Origin: Atribacterota bacterium
Lineage (GTDB): Bacteria; Atribacterota; Phoenicimicrobiia; Phoenicimicrobiales; Phoenicimicrobiaceae
NCBI GenBank assembly: GCA_030666935.1
Contig: DAOUWX010000030.1
Span: 1 to 12,910 of the forward strand
DNA: 12,910 bases
Direction of reading: 5' to 3'
Positions 1 to 6,865 of this stretch are shown piece by piece. A program made the position numbers and the translations under genes. Numbering within the stretch: position 1 is the first letter of the stretch; each line of letters opens with the position of its first letter. The notes under the pieces were generated by a model. It was not told where the DNA came from, did no database searches, and saw only the letters and a list, made by a program, of their open reading frames with translations.

Positions 1-500
1 ACAGGAATATTATATTTTTTAGCATATTCAATCTCTTCGTCCCGGGTAAATCCCCATTCTCGAGCCGGAGCAATTACCTGCAATTTAGGATTTAGAGCAG
101 CAATAGATACTTCAAATCTCACCTGATCATTGCCCTTCCCTGTGCAGCCGTGCACAATAGCTTCTGCTTGTTCTTTTTCGGCAATCTCAACCATAATTTT
201 GGAGATTAAGGGTCGAGAATAAGCGGTAGCTAAAGGATAGTTTGACTCATAAAGCGCGCCTGCTTGTAGACCTGGTAAGACATATTCCTTCGCAAATTCT
301 TCTTTGGCATCAATAACATAAGACTTGCTCGCTCCAACTTTAAGGGCTTTTTCTTTTATATATTTTAAATCACCCTGTTGACCTACGTCAACCGCCACCG
401 CAATTACTTCATCACAATAATTATCTTTTAACCATTTAATGGCTACAGAAGTATCCAGTCCCCCTGAATAAGCCAATACTACTTTTTTCATTTTTTTCAT
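1..500 (-). CDS. argG: Argininosuccinate synthase, N-terminal part (3' end outside window)
   Basis: This gene encodes argininosuccinate synthase, which joins citrulline and aspartate using ATP in the cytoplasm. About 166 N-terminal residues are visible. They carry the family's nucleotide-binding loop AYSGGLDTSV near residues 9-18, then PLATAYSRPLISK and HGCTGKGNDQVRFE, all typical of ArgG. I place the start at the ATG at 500-498 because AAAAGGAG sits about 9 nt upstream; a second in-frame ATG at 491-489 would be about 18 nt from that site. The frame is open to the window edge, so the C-terminal part is simply cut off. The gene is last of the visible arg genes, 100 bp after argD, and is probably co-transcribed from the T-box-controlled promoter upstream of argC. 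argH may follow beyond the edge, but this cannot be seen. Confidence 0.97.
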   Translation of the reverse strand, partial: MKKMKKVVLAYSGGLDTSVAIKWLKDNYCDEVIAVAVDVGQQGDLKYIKEKALKVGASKSYVIDAKEEFAKEYVLPGLQAGALYESNYPLATAYSRPLISKIMVEIAEKEQAEAIVHGCTGKGNDQVRFEVSIAALNPKLQVIAPAREWGFTRDEEIEYAKKYNIP

Positions 501-573
501 CTTTCTATACTCCTTTTAATTTTTTATTATTTTCTTTAAAAACAGAAATTTATATCCTCTAATATGATTATAG

Positions 574-593
574 ATTCCCGCCTCCGCGGGAAT
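574..593. repeat. REP-like palindrome in the argD-argG gap
   Basis: ATTCCCGC, a 4-nt loop, then GCGGGAAT: a perfect 8-bp inverted repeat, much more GC-rich than its surroundings. No U-tract follows on the minus strand, so it is not a convincing intrinsic terminator. Palindromes of this form occur as dispersed intergenic elements in many bacterial genomes. In the transcript it could act as a stabilising or processing hairpin between argD and argG. The palindrome is seen directly; the role is inference. Confidence 0.6.
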
Positions 594-600
594 GACATTG

Positions 601-1791
601 TTACATTTTTTTAAAAATTTTATCTAATACTCCTATTAGATAATCTATTTCTTCTTCCTTTACAATTAACGGCGGTAAGAAGCGTAAAACATTCCCCGCT
701 GTACAATTAATTAATACCCCCTCTTTTAAGCACTTTTTTACTACCTCAGGACCATCTTTTTTTATTTCTACTCCCACCATTAAGCCTAATACCCTTATTT
801 CTTTGATATATTCAGGATATTTTTTCTTAAGCTCTTCTAATTTCTTTTTGAAATATTCTCCTTTCTTTTGGCATTTGGCTATCAAATTTTCTTCCTGCAA
901 TACCTTTAAATAAGCAATTGCTGCTGCACAGGCCACAGGGTTACCACCAAAAGTAGTTCCGTGATCACCGGGTTTGAAAGAAGAGGCTATTTTCTCTTTA
1001 GCAATCAAAGCTCCGATAGGTAATCCCCCTCCCAAGGATTTAGCAAGAGTTAAGATATCCGGTTCTACATTGTAATATTGGTAAGCAAATACTTTTCCGG
1101 TTCTTCCCAAGCCACATTGGATTTCATCAAAAATCAATAACATATCCTTTTTGTTGCATAACTCCCTTAATCCTTCTATAAATTCTTTACTGGCAATATT
1201 AATTCCGCCTTCACCCTGAATCGGTTCTACTATAATTGCTACTACCTGGTCATCAATTGCTTCTTTAACTGAATTAAGATCATTAAATATAGCTTGCTTA
1301 AATTTAGGTAAAAGGGGAAGATAATCTTTCTGACATTTATATTTCCCGGTTACTGCTAAAGTACCGATGGTTCTTCCGTGAAAAGAATTTTTCATATAAA
1401 TTATTTTATGTTTATCTTTGTTTTGTTCTTTAAAATATTTAACTGCTAATTTGATTGCGCCTTCATTTACCTCTGCCCCGCTGTTAGCAAAAAACACTTT
1501 ATCCCCACAAGAAAGCTTCACTAACATCTGAGCTAAAATTATCTGTGGTTCGCTATAATAAAGATTGGAACAATGAATTAATTTTTCTGCCTGATTTTTA
1601 ATGGCCTGAACTAATTTAGGATGACTGTACCCCAGGGCATTTACTGCTATGCCACCGATAAAATCGTAGTATTGCTTCCCTTCCAGGTCCCATACCTTCA
1701 TCCCTTCACTCTTGTCTAATACCATACCTGGCCTGCCATAAGTTTGCATTAAATATTTTTTTTCGCTTCCTATTAATTTTTTAGTTTTCAT
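601..1791 (-). CDS. argD: Acetylornithine aminotransferase (PLP-dependent)
   Basis: The enzyme transfers an amino group from glutamate to N-acetylglutamate semialdehyde, giving N-acetylornithine. The 396-residue length is normal for the family. It is a class III aminotransferase: SGAEVNE at about 104-110 (phosphate-binding region), FHGRT at 138-141, DEIQCGLGRTG from 222 (cofactor-stacking and PLP-binding Asp) and the Schiff-base lysine K251 in LAKSLGGGLPIGA. The near-C-terminal motif VLRFLPPLIV also fits ArgD. The ATG is preceded by AAGGAGG about 10 nt away. It lies 46 bp after argB and 100 bp before argG in the arginine operon. A succinyl- or other omega-amino-acid transaminase has the same fold, but the operon makes ArgD the clear choice. 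Confidence 0.97.
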   Translation of the reverse strand: MKTKKLIGSEKKYLMQTYGRPGMVLDKSEGMKVWDLEGKQYYDFIGGIAVNALGYSHPKLVQAIKNQAEKLIHCSNLYYSEPQIILAQMLVKLSCGDKVFFANSGAEVNEGAIKLAVKYFKEQNKDKHKIIYMKNSFHGRTIGTLAVTGKYKCQKDYLPLLPKFKQAIFNDLNSVKEAIDDQVVAIIVEPIQGEGGINIASKEFIEGLRELCNKKDMLLIFDEIQCGLGRTGKVFAYQYYNVEPDILTLAKSLGGGLPIGALIAKEKIASSFKPGDHGTTFGGNPVACAAAIAYLKVLQEENLIAKCQKKGEYFKKKLEELKKKYPEYIKEIRVLGLMVGVEIKKDGPEVVKKCLKEGVLINCTAGNVLRFLPPLIVKEEEIDYLIGVLDKIFKKM

Positions 1792-1837
1792 AATCTTTAG
1801 TCCTCCTTATTTAAAATTTATTAAGCGATTACACTGA

Positions 1838-2716
1838 TTAAGGGATAATTTCTGTTCCTATTCCACTATCGGTAAACAACTCCAACAAAACAGAATGAGC
1901 ACGCTTACCATTTAAAAAATGCACTTTATTCACTCCACCCTCTAAGGCTTGAATAGCTGAATCTACTTTAGGAATCATCCCTTTTTGAATCTTCCCGGAT
2001 TTAATTAATCCCTTAGCTTGATCAATGGGTAAACTGCTAATTAAGGAAGTTGGATCTTCAAAATCTTTAAATATCCCATCCACATCGCTCAAATATATCA
2101 GTTTCTCTGCTTGCAGAGAAATAGCTATCTGGCCAGCTACTATGTCAGCATTGATGTTATATCTAATCCCTTCTTTATCCACTCCGATCGTAGCAATTAC
2201 CGGGATATAATTTTTTTCCAGCAAAATTGTTAATATTTCGGGATTAATTTTTTCTACTTCTCCTACCAATCCCAACTCCGGAACTCGGTGTTTCTTAACC
2301 GTTAAAAGCTGAGCATCTTCCCCGCTCAGGCCGATACCTTTTACTCCATTTCCCGGACCTTCGGAAATACAGAAATTAATCTCTGCTACCAAACGAGTAT
2401 TAATCTTACCGGTTAAAACCATTTCAGTTATCTCCATCGTCTCTTCATCGGTTACTCTTAATCCGTTAAGAAATTGGGGAATTTTGTTCCTCTTTTCCAT
2501 TTCTATAGAGATCTCTGGCCCTCCGCCATGAATAATCACCGGCTTCATCCCCACATATTTTAATAAAATGATATCTTTTATAATCTGTTTTTCTAAATCT
2601 TTATCCTTCATGGCACTACCGCCGTATTTTATAACTACTATTTTGTTCCAAAATTTCTTAATATAAGGGAGAGCTTCTAAAAGAATTTCTCCGCGGTTAT
2701 CTATATCTTTTTTCAT
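1838..2716 (-). CDS. argB: Acetylglutamate kinase
   Basis: The enzyme phosphorylates N-acetylglutamate with ATP and is the usual feedback-controlled step of the arginine pathway. The 292 residues show the amino-acid-kinase fold: the lysine in VIKYGGSAM (K30), the glycine loop HGGGPEI (63-69), NGLRVTD (84-90), the substrate-binding NINAD (187-191) and LSDVDGI. The N-terminal helical extension before VVIKYGG and the C-terminal ELFTDSGIGTEI resemble the arginine-inhibited hexameric type, so feedback inhibition is plausible but inferred. AAAGGAG lies about 11 nt before the ATG. It is separated from argJ by an unusually long 198-bp gap with degenerate repeats, and from argD by 46 bp. Confidence 0.97.
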   Translation of the reverse strand: MKKDIDNRGEILLEALPYIKKFWNKIVVIKYGGSAMKDKDLEKQIIKDIILLKYVGMKPVIIHGGGPEISIEMEKRNKIPQFLNGLRVTDEETMEITEMVLTGKINTRLVAEINFCISEGPGNGVKGIGLSGEDAQLLTVKKHRVPELGLVGEVEKINPEILTILLEKNYIPVIATIGVDKEGIRYNINADIVAGQIAISLQAEKLIYLSDVDGIFKDFEDPTSLISSLPIDQAKGLIKSGKIQKGMIPKVDSAIQALEGGVNKVHFLNGKRAHSVLLELFTDSGIGTEIIP

Positions 2717-2740
2717 TGTCTATAGCACTCCTTTCTTGTA

Positions 2741-2860
2741 TTGGCCAATTGACCGATTCACTAATTTACCAATTATCGCAAAGGCGTATGCAATACACCC
2801 CTATTTTTCTTTTCGCTATTCTAACTAGTTAGCCAGATAACTAACTTACCAGCTAATTAA
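2741..2860. repeat. Degenerate intergenic repeats between argJ and argB
   Basis: This gap has no gene. It holds loosely repeated ATTGACC/ATTCACT-like words (2747-2774), an imperfect hairpin GGCGTAT-GCA-ATACACC at 2783-2799 (one mismatch), and the perfect 12-bp palindrome CTAACTAGTTAG at 2821-2832. The 2783-2799 element looks like a decayed copy of the GGCGTAT...ATACGCC type of dispersed repeat known from many bacterial genomes. None has a U-tract in the transcribed direction. I see no promoter I would defend. Confidence 0.45.
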
Positions 2861-2914
2861 ATACGCTCTATGTTTTCTTTGCTTATTACTCATTACACAT
2901 TACTTATCACTGTA

Positions 2915-4144
2915 CTAACTGTACTTGGTATTTATTTTTACATAATCATAAGTTAGGTCACATCCCCAGGCAGTAGCATTTACTTCTCCCATCTTAAGGT
3001 CAATTATAATTTTAACTTCATCAGAAGATCCTAAATATTCGTGTAACTTTTGTCGTGAAAACGTTAAAGGTTGGCCATCCTCTACTACCTTTTCTTTCAA
3101 ATAAAGGTCGATTTTATCGGGGATAACCTCTGCCCCGGAGTATCCCACTGCCGCTAAAATCCTTCCCCAATTAGGGTCTTTCCCAAAAACTGCTGTTTTT
3201 ACCAAAGGGGAATTAATTACCGCTTTGGCAACTTTTTTGGCCTCCCCGAAAGATATCGCGCCCTGAACTACTACTTCGATCATCTTGGTCGCTCCCTCTC
3301 CATCCCTAGCTATACACTTGGCTAAATATTCGGCTACATACTGTAATGCCTCTAAGAATTTATAATAATCAGCGTCTTTTTTATCGACCATTTTATTGCC
3401 AGCTAGACCATTGGCCATAACTAACACCATATCATTAGTGCTTGTATCTCCATCCACACTAATCATATTGAAGGTTTTTTTCACTACCTCTTGGAGAGCT
3501 TCTTGGAGTAACTCTCCTTTAATGGAAATATCGCTGGTGATAAATCCTAACATAGTTGCCATGTTGGGATGTATCATCCCTGAGCCTTTAGCCATCCCTC
3601 CGATTCTTATTTCTTCTCCCTTTAATTTAAAATTAATTGCGATTTCTTTCTTTTTGGTATCAGTAGTTAATATCGCTTCTGCCGCCTCCGTACTTCCTGA
3701 AGTACTCAGTTTAGAAATAGCTTCTTTCAAGCTATTCTCTATATTTTTCATTGGCAGAAATTCACCGATTTTCCCGGTAGAAGTGACCGCCACATACTTC
3801 TTATTAATCTTTAATCCCTCTGAAACATAATTTACTGTTTCCCAGGCATCTTTTAGCCCTCCTTCTCCGGTACAGGCATTGGCTATCCCACTATTTATCA
3901 ATATCGCCTGCAATTTCCCTCCCGAAAAAGATAAATTTTTCTCGGTAACCACCAAGGGAGCGGCTTTAAATTTATTAGTAGTAAACATTCCCCAAGCATC
4001 AGCTAATTTTTCCGAATAAATTAAGGCCAAATCCTTTTTATTGAATCTTATCCCGCATTTTACTCCGGCTGCCTTTATTCCTTGTGGATAGGTTATTCCT
4101 TCTTTAACAACCTGGAAATCTTCTTTATCTAAAATATCTTTCAT
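2915..4144 (-). CDS. argJ: Bifunctional ornithine acetyltransferase / N-acetylglutamate synthase
   Basis: ArgJ moves the acetyl group from N-acetylornithine to glutamate, closing the acetyl cycle and releasing ornithine; many members also make N-acetylglutamate from acetyl-CoA. The 409 residues match the family. The self-cleavage site is in KGSGMIHPNMATMLGF, with Thr197 as the expected nucleophile at the alpha/beta junction (A196|T197). NSGIANACTG (84-93), SVDGDTSTNDM and FGKDPNWGRILAA are further conserved blocks. AAAGGAG lies about 9 nt before the ATG, and only 26 bp separate it from argC. Its presence, with no separate argA or argE in view, indicates the cyclic pathway. Whether it is mono- or bifunctional cannot be read from sequence alone. 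Confidence 0.97.
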   Translation of the reverse strand: MKDILDKEDFQVVKEGITYPQGIKAAGVKCGIRFNKKDLALIYSEKLADAWGMFTTNKFKAAPLVVTEKNLSFSGGKLQAILINSGIANACTGEGGLKDAWETVNYVSEGLKINKKYVAVTSTGKIGEFLPMKNIENSLKEAISKLSTSGSTEAAEAILTTDTKKKEIAINFKLKGEEIRIGGMAKGSGMIHPNMATMLGFITSDISIKGELLQEALQEVVKKTFNMISVDGDTSTNDMVLVMANGLAGNKMVDKKDADYYKFLEALQYVAEYLAKCIARDGEGATKMIEVVVQGAISFGEAKKVAKAVINSPLVKTAVFGKDPNWGRILAAVGYSGAEVIPDKIDLYLKEKVVEDGQPLTFSRQKLHEYLGSSDEVKIIIDLKMGEVNATAWGCDLTYDYVKINTKYS

Positions 4145-4170
4145 TATTTTTAACTCCTTTCACTTCTAAT

Positions 4171-5238
4171 CTAAACCAATCCGCAGGTCTCAGGGAAACC
4201 AGACATAATATTCATGTTTTGCACTGCCTGACCGGCAGCTCCTTTAAGCAAATTATCGATAACTGAAATTATTTTTATCTTTCCCATCCTCTCGTCTATG
4301 GAAAACCCGATATCACAATAATTCGTTCCTACTGAAAATTTCATCTCCGGCAAATTGGGTGGTTCAAAGATTCTCACAAAAGGCGCTCTTTGATAAAATT
4401 TTTGATAAATCTCCAAAACCTCCTCTTCTTTTTTAGAACCCTTTAGACTTAAATAGCAGGTAGATAAAATTCCCCTATTAATCGGAATAAGATGTGGGGT
4501 AAAACAGACTTTCATCTCTGTTACCTGCTGCTTTTGTTTATCGTTCTCTCCTTCAAAATAGATAGAAGATAATTCCTGTTCAACTTCCGGAATATGATTA
4601 TGTTTAACAATCTTGTAAGCTTTAAAATTTTCATTACACTCCGAAAAATGGAGACCTAAGGATAATTTTCTCCCCGCTCCACTGGCTCCAGATTTAGAAT
4701 CAATAATAATTCCTTCTGGTTCTACAAAATGATGTTTCAATAAAGGAGCAATTCCCAATATTATACTGGTAGGATAACAACCAGGATTAGCTACTAGCAA
4801 GGCACCCTTTATTTTCTCTAAATAAATCTCCGGAAGACCGTAAACAGCTTCTGGTAGTAGTACCTTACTAACTTGATTATGTTCTTTCTTATACCATTCT
4901 TTGTAAACTGTAGAATTTTTTAGGCGATAATCCGCACTTAAATCAATTACTTTAACCTTTTTCTTTAATAACTCGGGAACTACTTCCATAGAAACTGTAT
5001 GAGGAAGAGCAGTAAACACCAGGTCCGAATTCTGAGAGATTAACTCCAAATCAAGATTTGTAAGTTTTTTATCTAATTTATTCAGGAATTCAGGAAATAC
5101 CTCATCTATATTTTTCCCGGTATAAGTAAAAGAAGTTAGGTAAACTAATTCCACTTTTGGATGATTCATTAATATTTTAACTAATTCTTTCCCTGTATAA
5201 CCGGTTGCCCCAATTATGCTTACTTTTAATTTTTGCAT
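4171..5238 (-). CDS. argC: N-acetyl-gamma-glutamyl-phosphate reductase
   Basis: The enzyme reduces N-acetylglutamyl phosphate to the semialdehyde with NADPH. The 355 residues include the Rossmann motif IIGATGYTGKEL (8-19), the catalytic cysteine in NPGCYPTS (C154), SKSGASGAGR (181-190) and the active-site HNHIPE block (213-218), as expected for long-form ArgC. It is the first gene of the operon. GGTGAGGTG-like purines precede the ATG in the short spacer after the second T-box terminator, so translation starts only when that terminator is read through. The downstream order argJ-argB-argD-argG suggests one transcript. Confidence 0.97.
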   Translation of the reverse strand: MQKLKVSIIGATGYTGKELVKILMNHPKVELVYLTSFTYTGKNIDEVFPEFLNKLDKKLTNLDLELISQNSDLVFTALPHTVSMEVVPELLKKKVKVIDLSADYRLKNSTVYKEWYKKEHNQVSKVLLPEAVYGLPEIYLEKIKGALLVANPGCYPTSIILGIAPLLKHHFVEPEGIIIDSKSGASGAGRKLSLGLHFSECNENFKAYKIVKHNHIPEVEQELSSIYFEGENDKQKQQVTEMKVCFTPHLIPINRGILSTCYLSLKGSKKEEEVLEIYQKFYQRAPFVRIFEPPNLPEMKFSVGTNYCDIGFSIDERMGKIKIISVIDNLLKGAAGQAVQNMNIMSGFPETCGLV

Positions 5239-5261
5239 CTTTTATTCACCTCACCTATTTA

Positions 5262-5322
5262 CAAAATAAAAAAATCTCGTCCCTTGATAATCTTTTTGTT
5301 AATTATCATAAGGGACGAGATT
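5262..5322 (-). terminator. Second (proximal) T-box intrinsic terminator, before argC
   Basis: AATCTCGTCCCT (5322-5311) pairs with AGGGACGAGATT (5284-5273), and TGATAAT (5308-5302) pairs with ATTATCA (5291-5285), giving about 19 bp with a 2-nt bulge. A run of seven T residues follows on the minus strand. It ends about 25-30 nt upstream of argC. Its 5' arm (ACGAGA/GGG on the plus strand at 5312-5320) is also the 3' side of the second antiterminator, so the two structures are mutually exclusive. Confidence 0.92.
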
Positions 5323-5350
5323 GATATAATTTCCCGTGGTGCCACCCGGG
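5312..5350 (-). promoter_or_regulatory. Second T-box antiterminator platform (no Stem I of its own)
   Basis: The T-box core GGGTGGCACCACGGG is present. In the antiterminator fold, GGG (5347-5345) pairs with CCC (5314-5312), the seven-nucleotide bulge UGGCACC spans 5344-5338, and ACGGGA (5337-5332) pairs with TCTCGT (5320-5315). The UGGC of the bulge would pair with a tRNA ending G-CCA. Only about 30 nt separate it from the end of the first terminator, which is too little for a Stem I. All platform elements are nevertheless intact. Confidence 0.85.
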
Positions 5351-5380
5351 TTGAGTAAATAATAATCTCCCTCTTAAAAT

Positions 5381-5427
5381 AAAAAATCCCGTCCCTTGAT
5401 AATCTTCATTATCAATAAGGACGAGAT
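5381..5427 (-). terminator. First (distal) T-box intrinsic terminator
   Basis: ATCTCGTCCTT (5427-5417) pairs with AGGGACGGGAT (5396-5386) with two G-U pairs, continued by TGATAAT (5414-5408) with ATTATCA (5403-5397) around the 4-nt loop GAAG. A run of T residues follows on the minus strand. The 3' arm shares nearly all its sequence with the second terminator, which points to a tandem duplication. Confidence 0.9.
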
Positions 5428-5448
5428 GAAATCTCGCGGTGCCACCTG
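5418..5448 (-). promoter_or_regulatory. First T-box antiterminator platform
   Basis: AGG (5447-5445) pairs with CCT (5420-5418), the bulge UGGCACC lies at 5444-5438, and GCGAGAT (5437-5431) pairs with ATCTCGT (5427-5421) in an unbroken 7-bp helix. This is the canonical T-box antiterminator form. Just upstream, GGGTAAAT/TTTATCC can form the hairpin expected at the Stem III position. Confidence 0.92.
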
Positions 5449-5512
5449 GGATTGGATAAATTATTTACCCCACTCATTAGAAGTTTTTAAAGGTAACCAA
5501 CCTATTATTATT

Positions 5513-5598
5513 GAGGCTCTCTGTTCAGTTATTCTTTTTAAGATACTTTCACCAAGTGTATCTCTCTCTTTTTGACTAAGAAACAACCTACTTTCCTC
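5513..5598 (-). promoter_or_regulatory. T-box riboswitch Stem I with proposed AGA (Arg) specifier
   Basis: The base helix is GAGG (5598-5595) with CCTC (5516-5513). The AGTA motif (5592-5589) forms the 5' side of the specifier loop. A middle helix pairs GGTTGTT...CTT with AAG...AATAACT. The distal hairpin is GATAC / ACTTGGTGAAA / GTATC (5562-5542), matching the conserved distal loop, preceded by AGAGAG. On the 3' side of the specifier loop the sequence is GAAC-AGA-GAG, with AGA at 5522-5520. AGA fits the arginine genes, but CAG or AAC read one or more bases earlier cannot be excluded by eye. The whole leader, from promoter to argC, should cause antitermination when uncharged tRNA-Arg binds. 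Confidence 0.8.
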
Positions 5599-5630
5599 GT
5601 TAAAATATTCTTTTTTTATATTTGGAATTT

Positions 5631-5659
5631 ATAATACATTAAAATATTATTCTTGTCAA
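5631..5659 (-). promoter_or_regulatory. Promoter of the arginine operon leader
   Basis: The -35 hexamer TTGACA (5659-5654) and -10 hexamer TATTAT (5636-5631) are separated by exactly 17 bp, a near-consensus housekeeping sigma promoter. Transcription should start near 5624, about 25 nt before Stem I of the T-box. A very A/T-rich tract lies immediately upstream and could act as an UP-like element. Confidence 0.85.
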
Positions 5660-5759
5660 ATTTTTTTGTGGTTTTTTTGTTTTTTAAAGTTTTTTTAAAA
5701 AGTTAGAAAATAAATATTTATACACTATAAAAATATACCAGGATAAAAACTTTTTTATA

Positions 5760-6863
5760 CTAAATTACTTTCCTTGCCTCTCTTTCTTTATCAGAAATAT
5801 CACCTTTGGTAGAATACCATTTAATGTTATTTAATGTCACTTCACAAGTATCCCCTTCTTTATAACCGGGATCTGTAATTGTATTTATCCTGATTTCCTG
5901 CCCGCCGATATCTACACGATACTCTATGGAATCAGTTAAAAAAATCCTTTTCTTTACTTCAGTCTTAAAACCATCTTTAGTAAATTTTATCGCATTAGGC
6001 CGGGTTGCCAGAATGGCCGTTTCTTCATTAAAATCTGCCGGAATATTACATTTTATTTCCTTTCCTCTCGTTCCATAGGGATAAACTTTTCTATTTGATA
6101 TTTCTACTTTAACAAAATTTGAACGCCCTAAAAATCCATAAACAAATTTATTCGCAGGACTCTTGTACATATTCACCGGAGTATCTATTTGCTGGATATT
6201 CCCCATATCCATAACTAATATTCTATCTGATAAAGCCATTGCTTCGGTTTGATCGTGTGTAACATATATAATAGTAAAATTAAATTTCCTCTGTAAATCT
6301 TTAATTTCAAAGCGCATTATCTCTCTCAATTTTGGATCTAGATTTGATAAAGGTTCATCAAGAAGCAACACTTTTGGGTGGGTAACAATGGCTCTGGCAA
6401 GAGCTATACGCTGTTGCTGCCCTCCCGATAATTCCGATGGAAATTTTTCGCCTAAGCCAAATAAATTAGTATGTTTTAATGCCTCATTAGTTTTTTCCAA
6501 AATATCATTCTTGTTCATCTTTAATATTCTAAGGGGAAATGCTACATTTTCAAAGACGTTAAGGTGAGGCCAAACTGCAAAAGCTTGAAAAACCATGCCT
6601 AATCCTCTATTTTCGGGAGGAAGATAAAAATTCTTATTCCTGATAGACATCGGTTTATTACCAATCCAGATCTCGCCATCAGTTAAATCTTCGAATCCTG
6701 CAATCAAACGTAAAGTTGTCGTTTTTCCACAACCGGAAGGTCCAAGAAAGGAAAAACATTCCCCTTCTTTTATATTTAAATTTATCTTATTTACAGCAGT
6801 AACACTTCCAAATGCTTTAGTAAAAAACGCTTTAGAAACATCTTTTAATACTACCTGATTCAT
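5760..6863 (-). CDS. ABC transporter ATP-binding protein B (FbpC/AfuC/PotA-like)
   Basis: This is a 367-residue importer ATPase that powers uptake from the cytoplasmic face of the membrane. All ABC motifs are canonical: Walker A GPSGCGKTT (41-49), Q-loop Q93 in VFQAFAVWPH, signature LSGGQQQRIAL (145-155), Walker B VLLLDEP (165-171) and switch His203 in YVTHDQ. About 130 C-terminal residues form a TOBE-type extension as in iron, spermidine and maltose importers. GGGGAG lies 7 nt before the ATG and falls inside the end of the permease gene; the two genes are 2 bp apart, so coupled translation is likely. It is paralogous to ATPase A on the other side of the permease, so the transporter probably uses an ATPase heterodimer. 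No clear terminator follows before the arg promoter. The substrate is not determined. Confidence 0.93.
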   Translation of the reverse strand: MNQVVLKDVSKAFFTKAFGSVTAVNKINLNIKEGECFSFLGPSGCGKTTTLRLIAGFEDLTDGEIWIGNKPMSIRNKNFYLPPENRGLGMVFQAFAVWPHLNVFENVAFPLRILKMNKNDILEKTNEALKHTNLFGLGEKFPSELSGGQQQRIALARAIVTHPKVLLLDEPLSNLDPKLREIMRFEIKDLQRKFNFTIIYVTHDQTEAMALSDRILVMDMGNIQQIDTPVNMYKSPANKFVYGFLGRSNFVKVEISNRKVYPYGTRGKEIKCNIPADFNEETAILATRPNAIKFTKDGFKTEVKKRIFLTDSIEYRVDIGGQEIRINTITDPGYKEGDTCEVTLNNIKWYSTKGDISDKEREARKVI

Positions 6864-6865
6864 TA

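Noticed and set aside
574..593. Intrinsic terminator after argD
   Set aside because: The stem is good but no T-run follows on the minus strand, and argG follows in the same direction, so a repeat or processing hairpin is more likely.
2025..2210. Plus-strand 61-codon frame over argB, and a similar 68-codon frame at 11514-11720 over SBP-2
   Set aside because: Both are antisense to well-supported genes and show low-complexity shadow translation.
2911..2926. TGTACTAACTGTACTT, resembling the AGTAC motif found before SBP-1
   Set aside because: It overlaps the argJ stop codon, is a direct repeat with a different spacing, and has no promoter next to it; probably coincidence.
3396..3830. Plus-strand 144-codon open frame
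   Set aside because: It lies wholly antisense to argJ, whose motifs are unmistakable, and has no ribosome site or recognisable domain; it is a shadow frame.
5240..5460. The duplicated hairpins as a CRISPR or transposon end
   Set aside because: The T-box core, antiterminator helices and U-tracts explain the repetition fully.
5680..5710. A/T-only inverted repeat as a terminator of the transporter operon
   Set aside because: The arms are pure A/T runs with no GC core, and no defined stem can be drawn.
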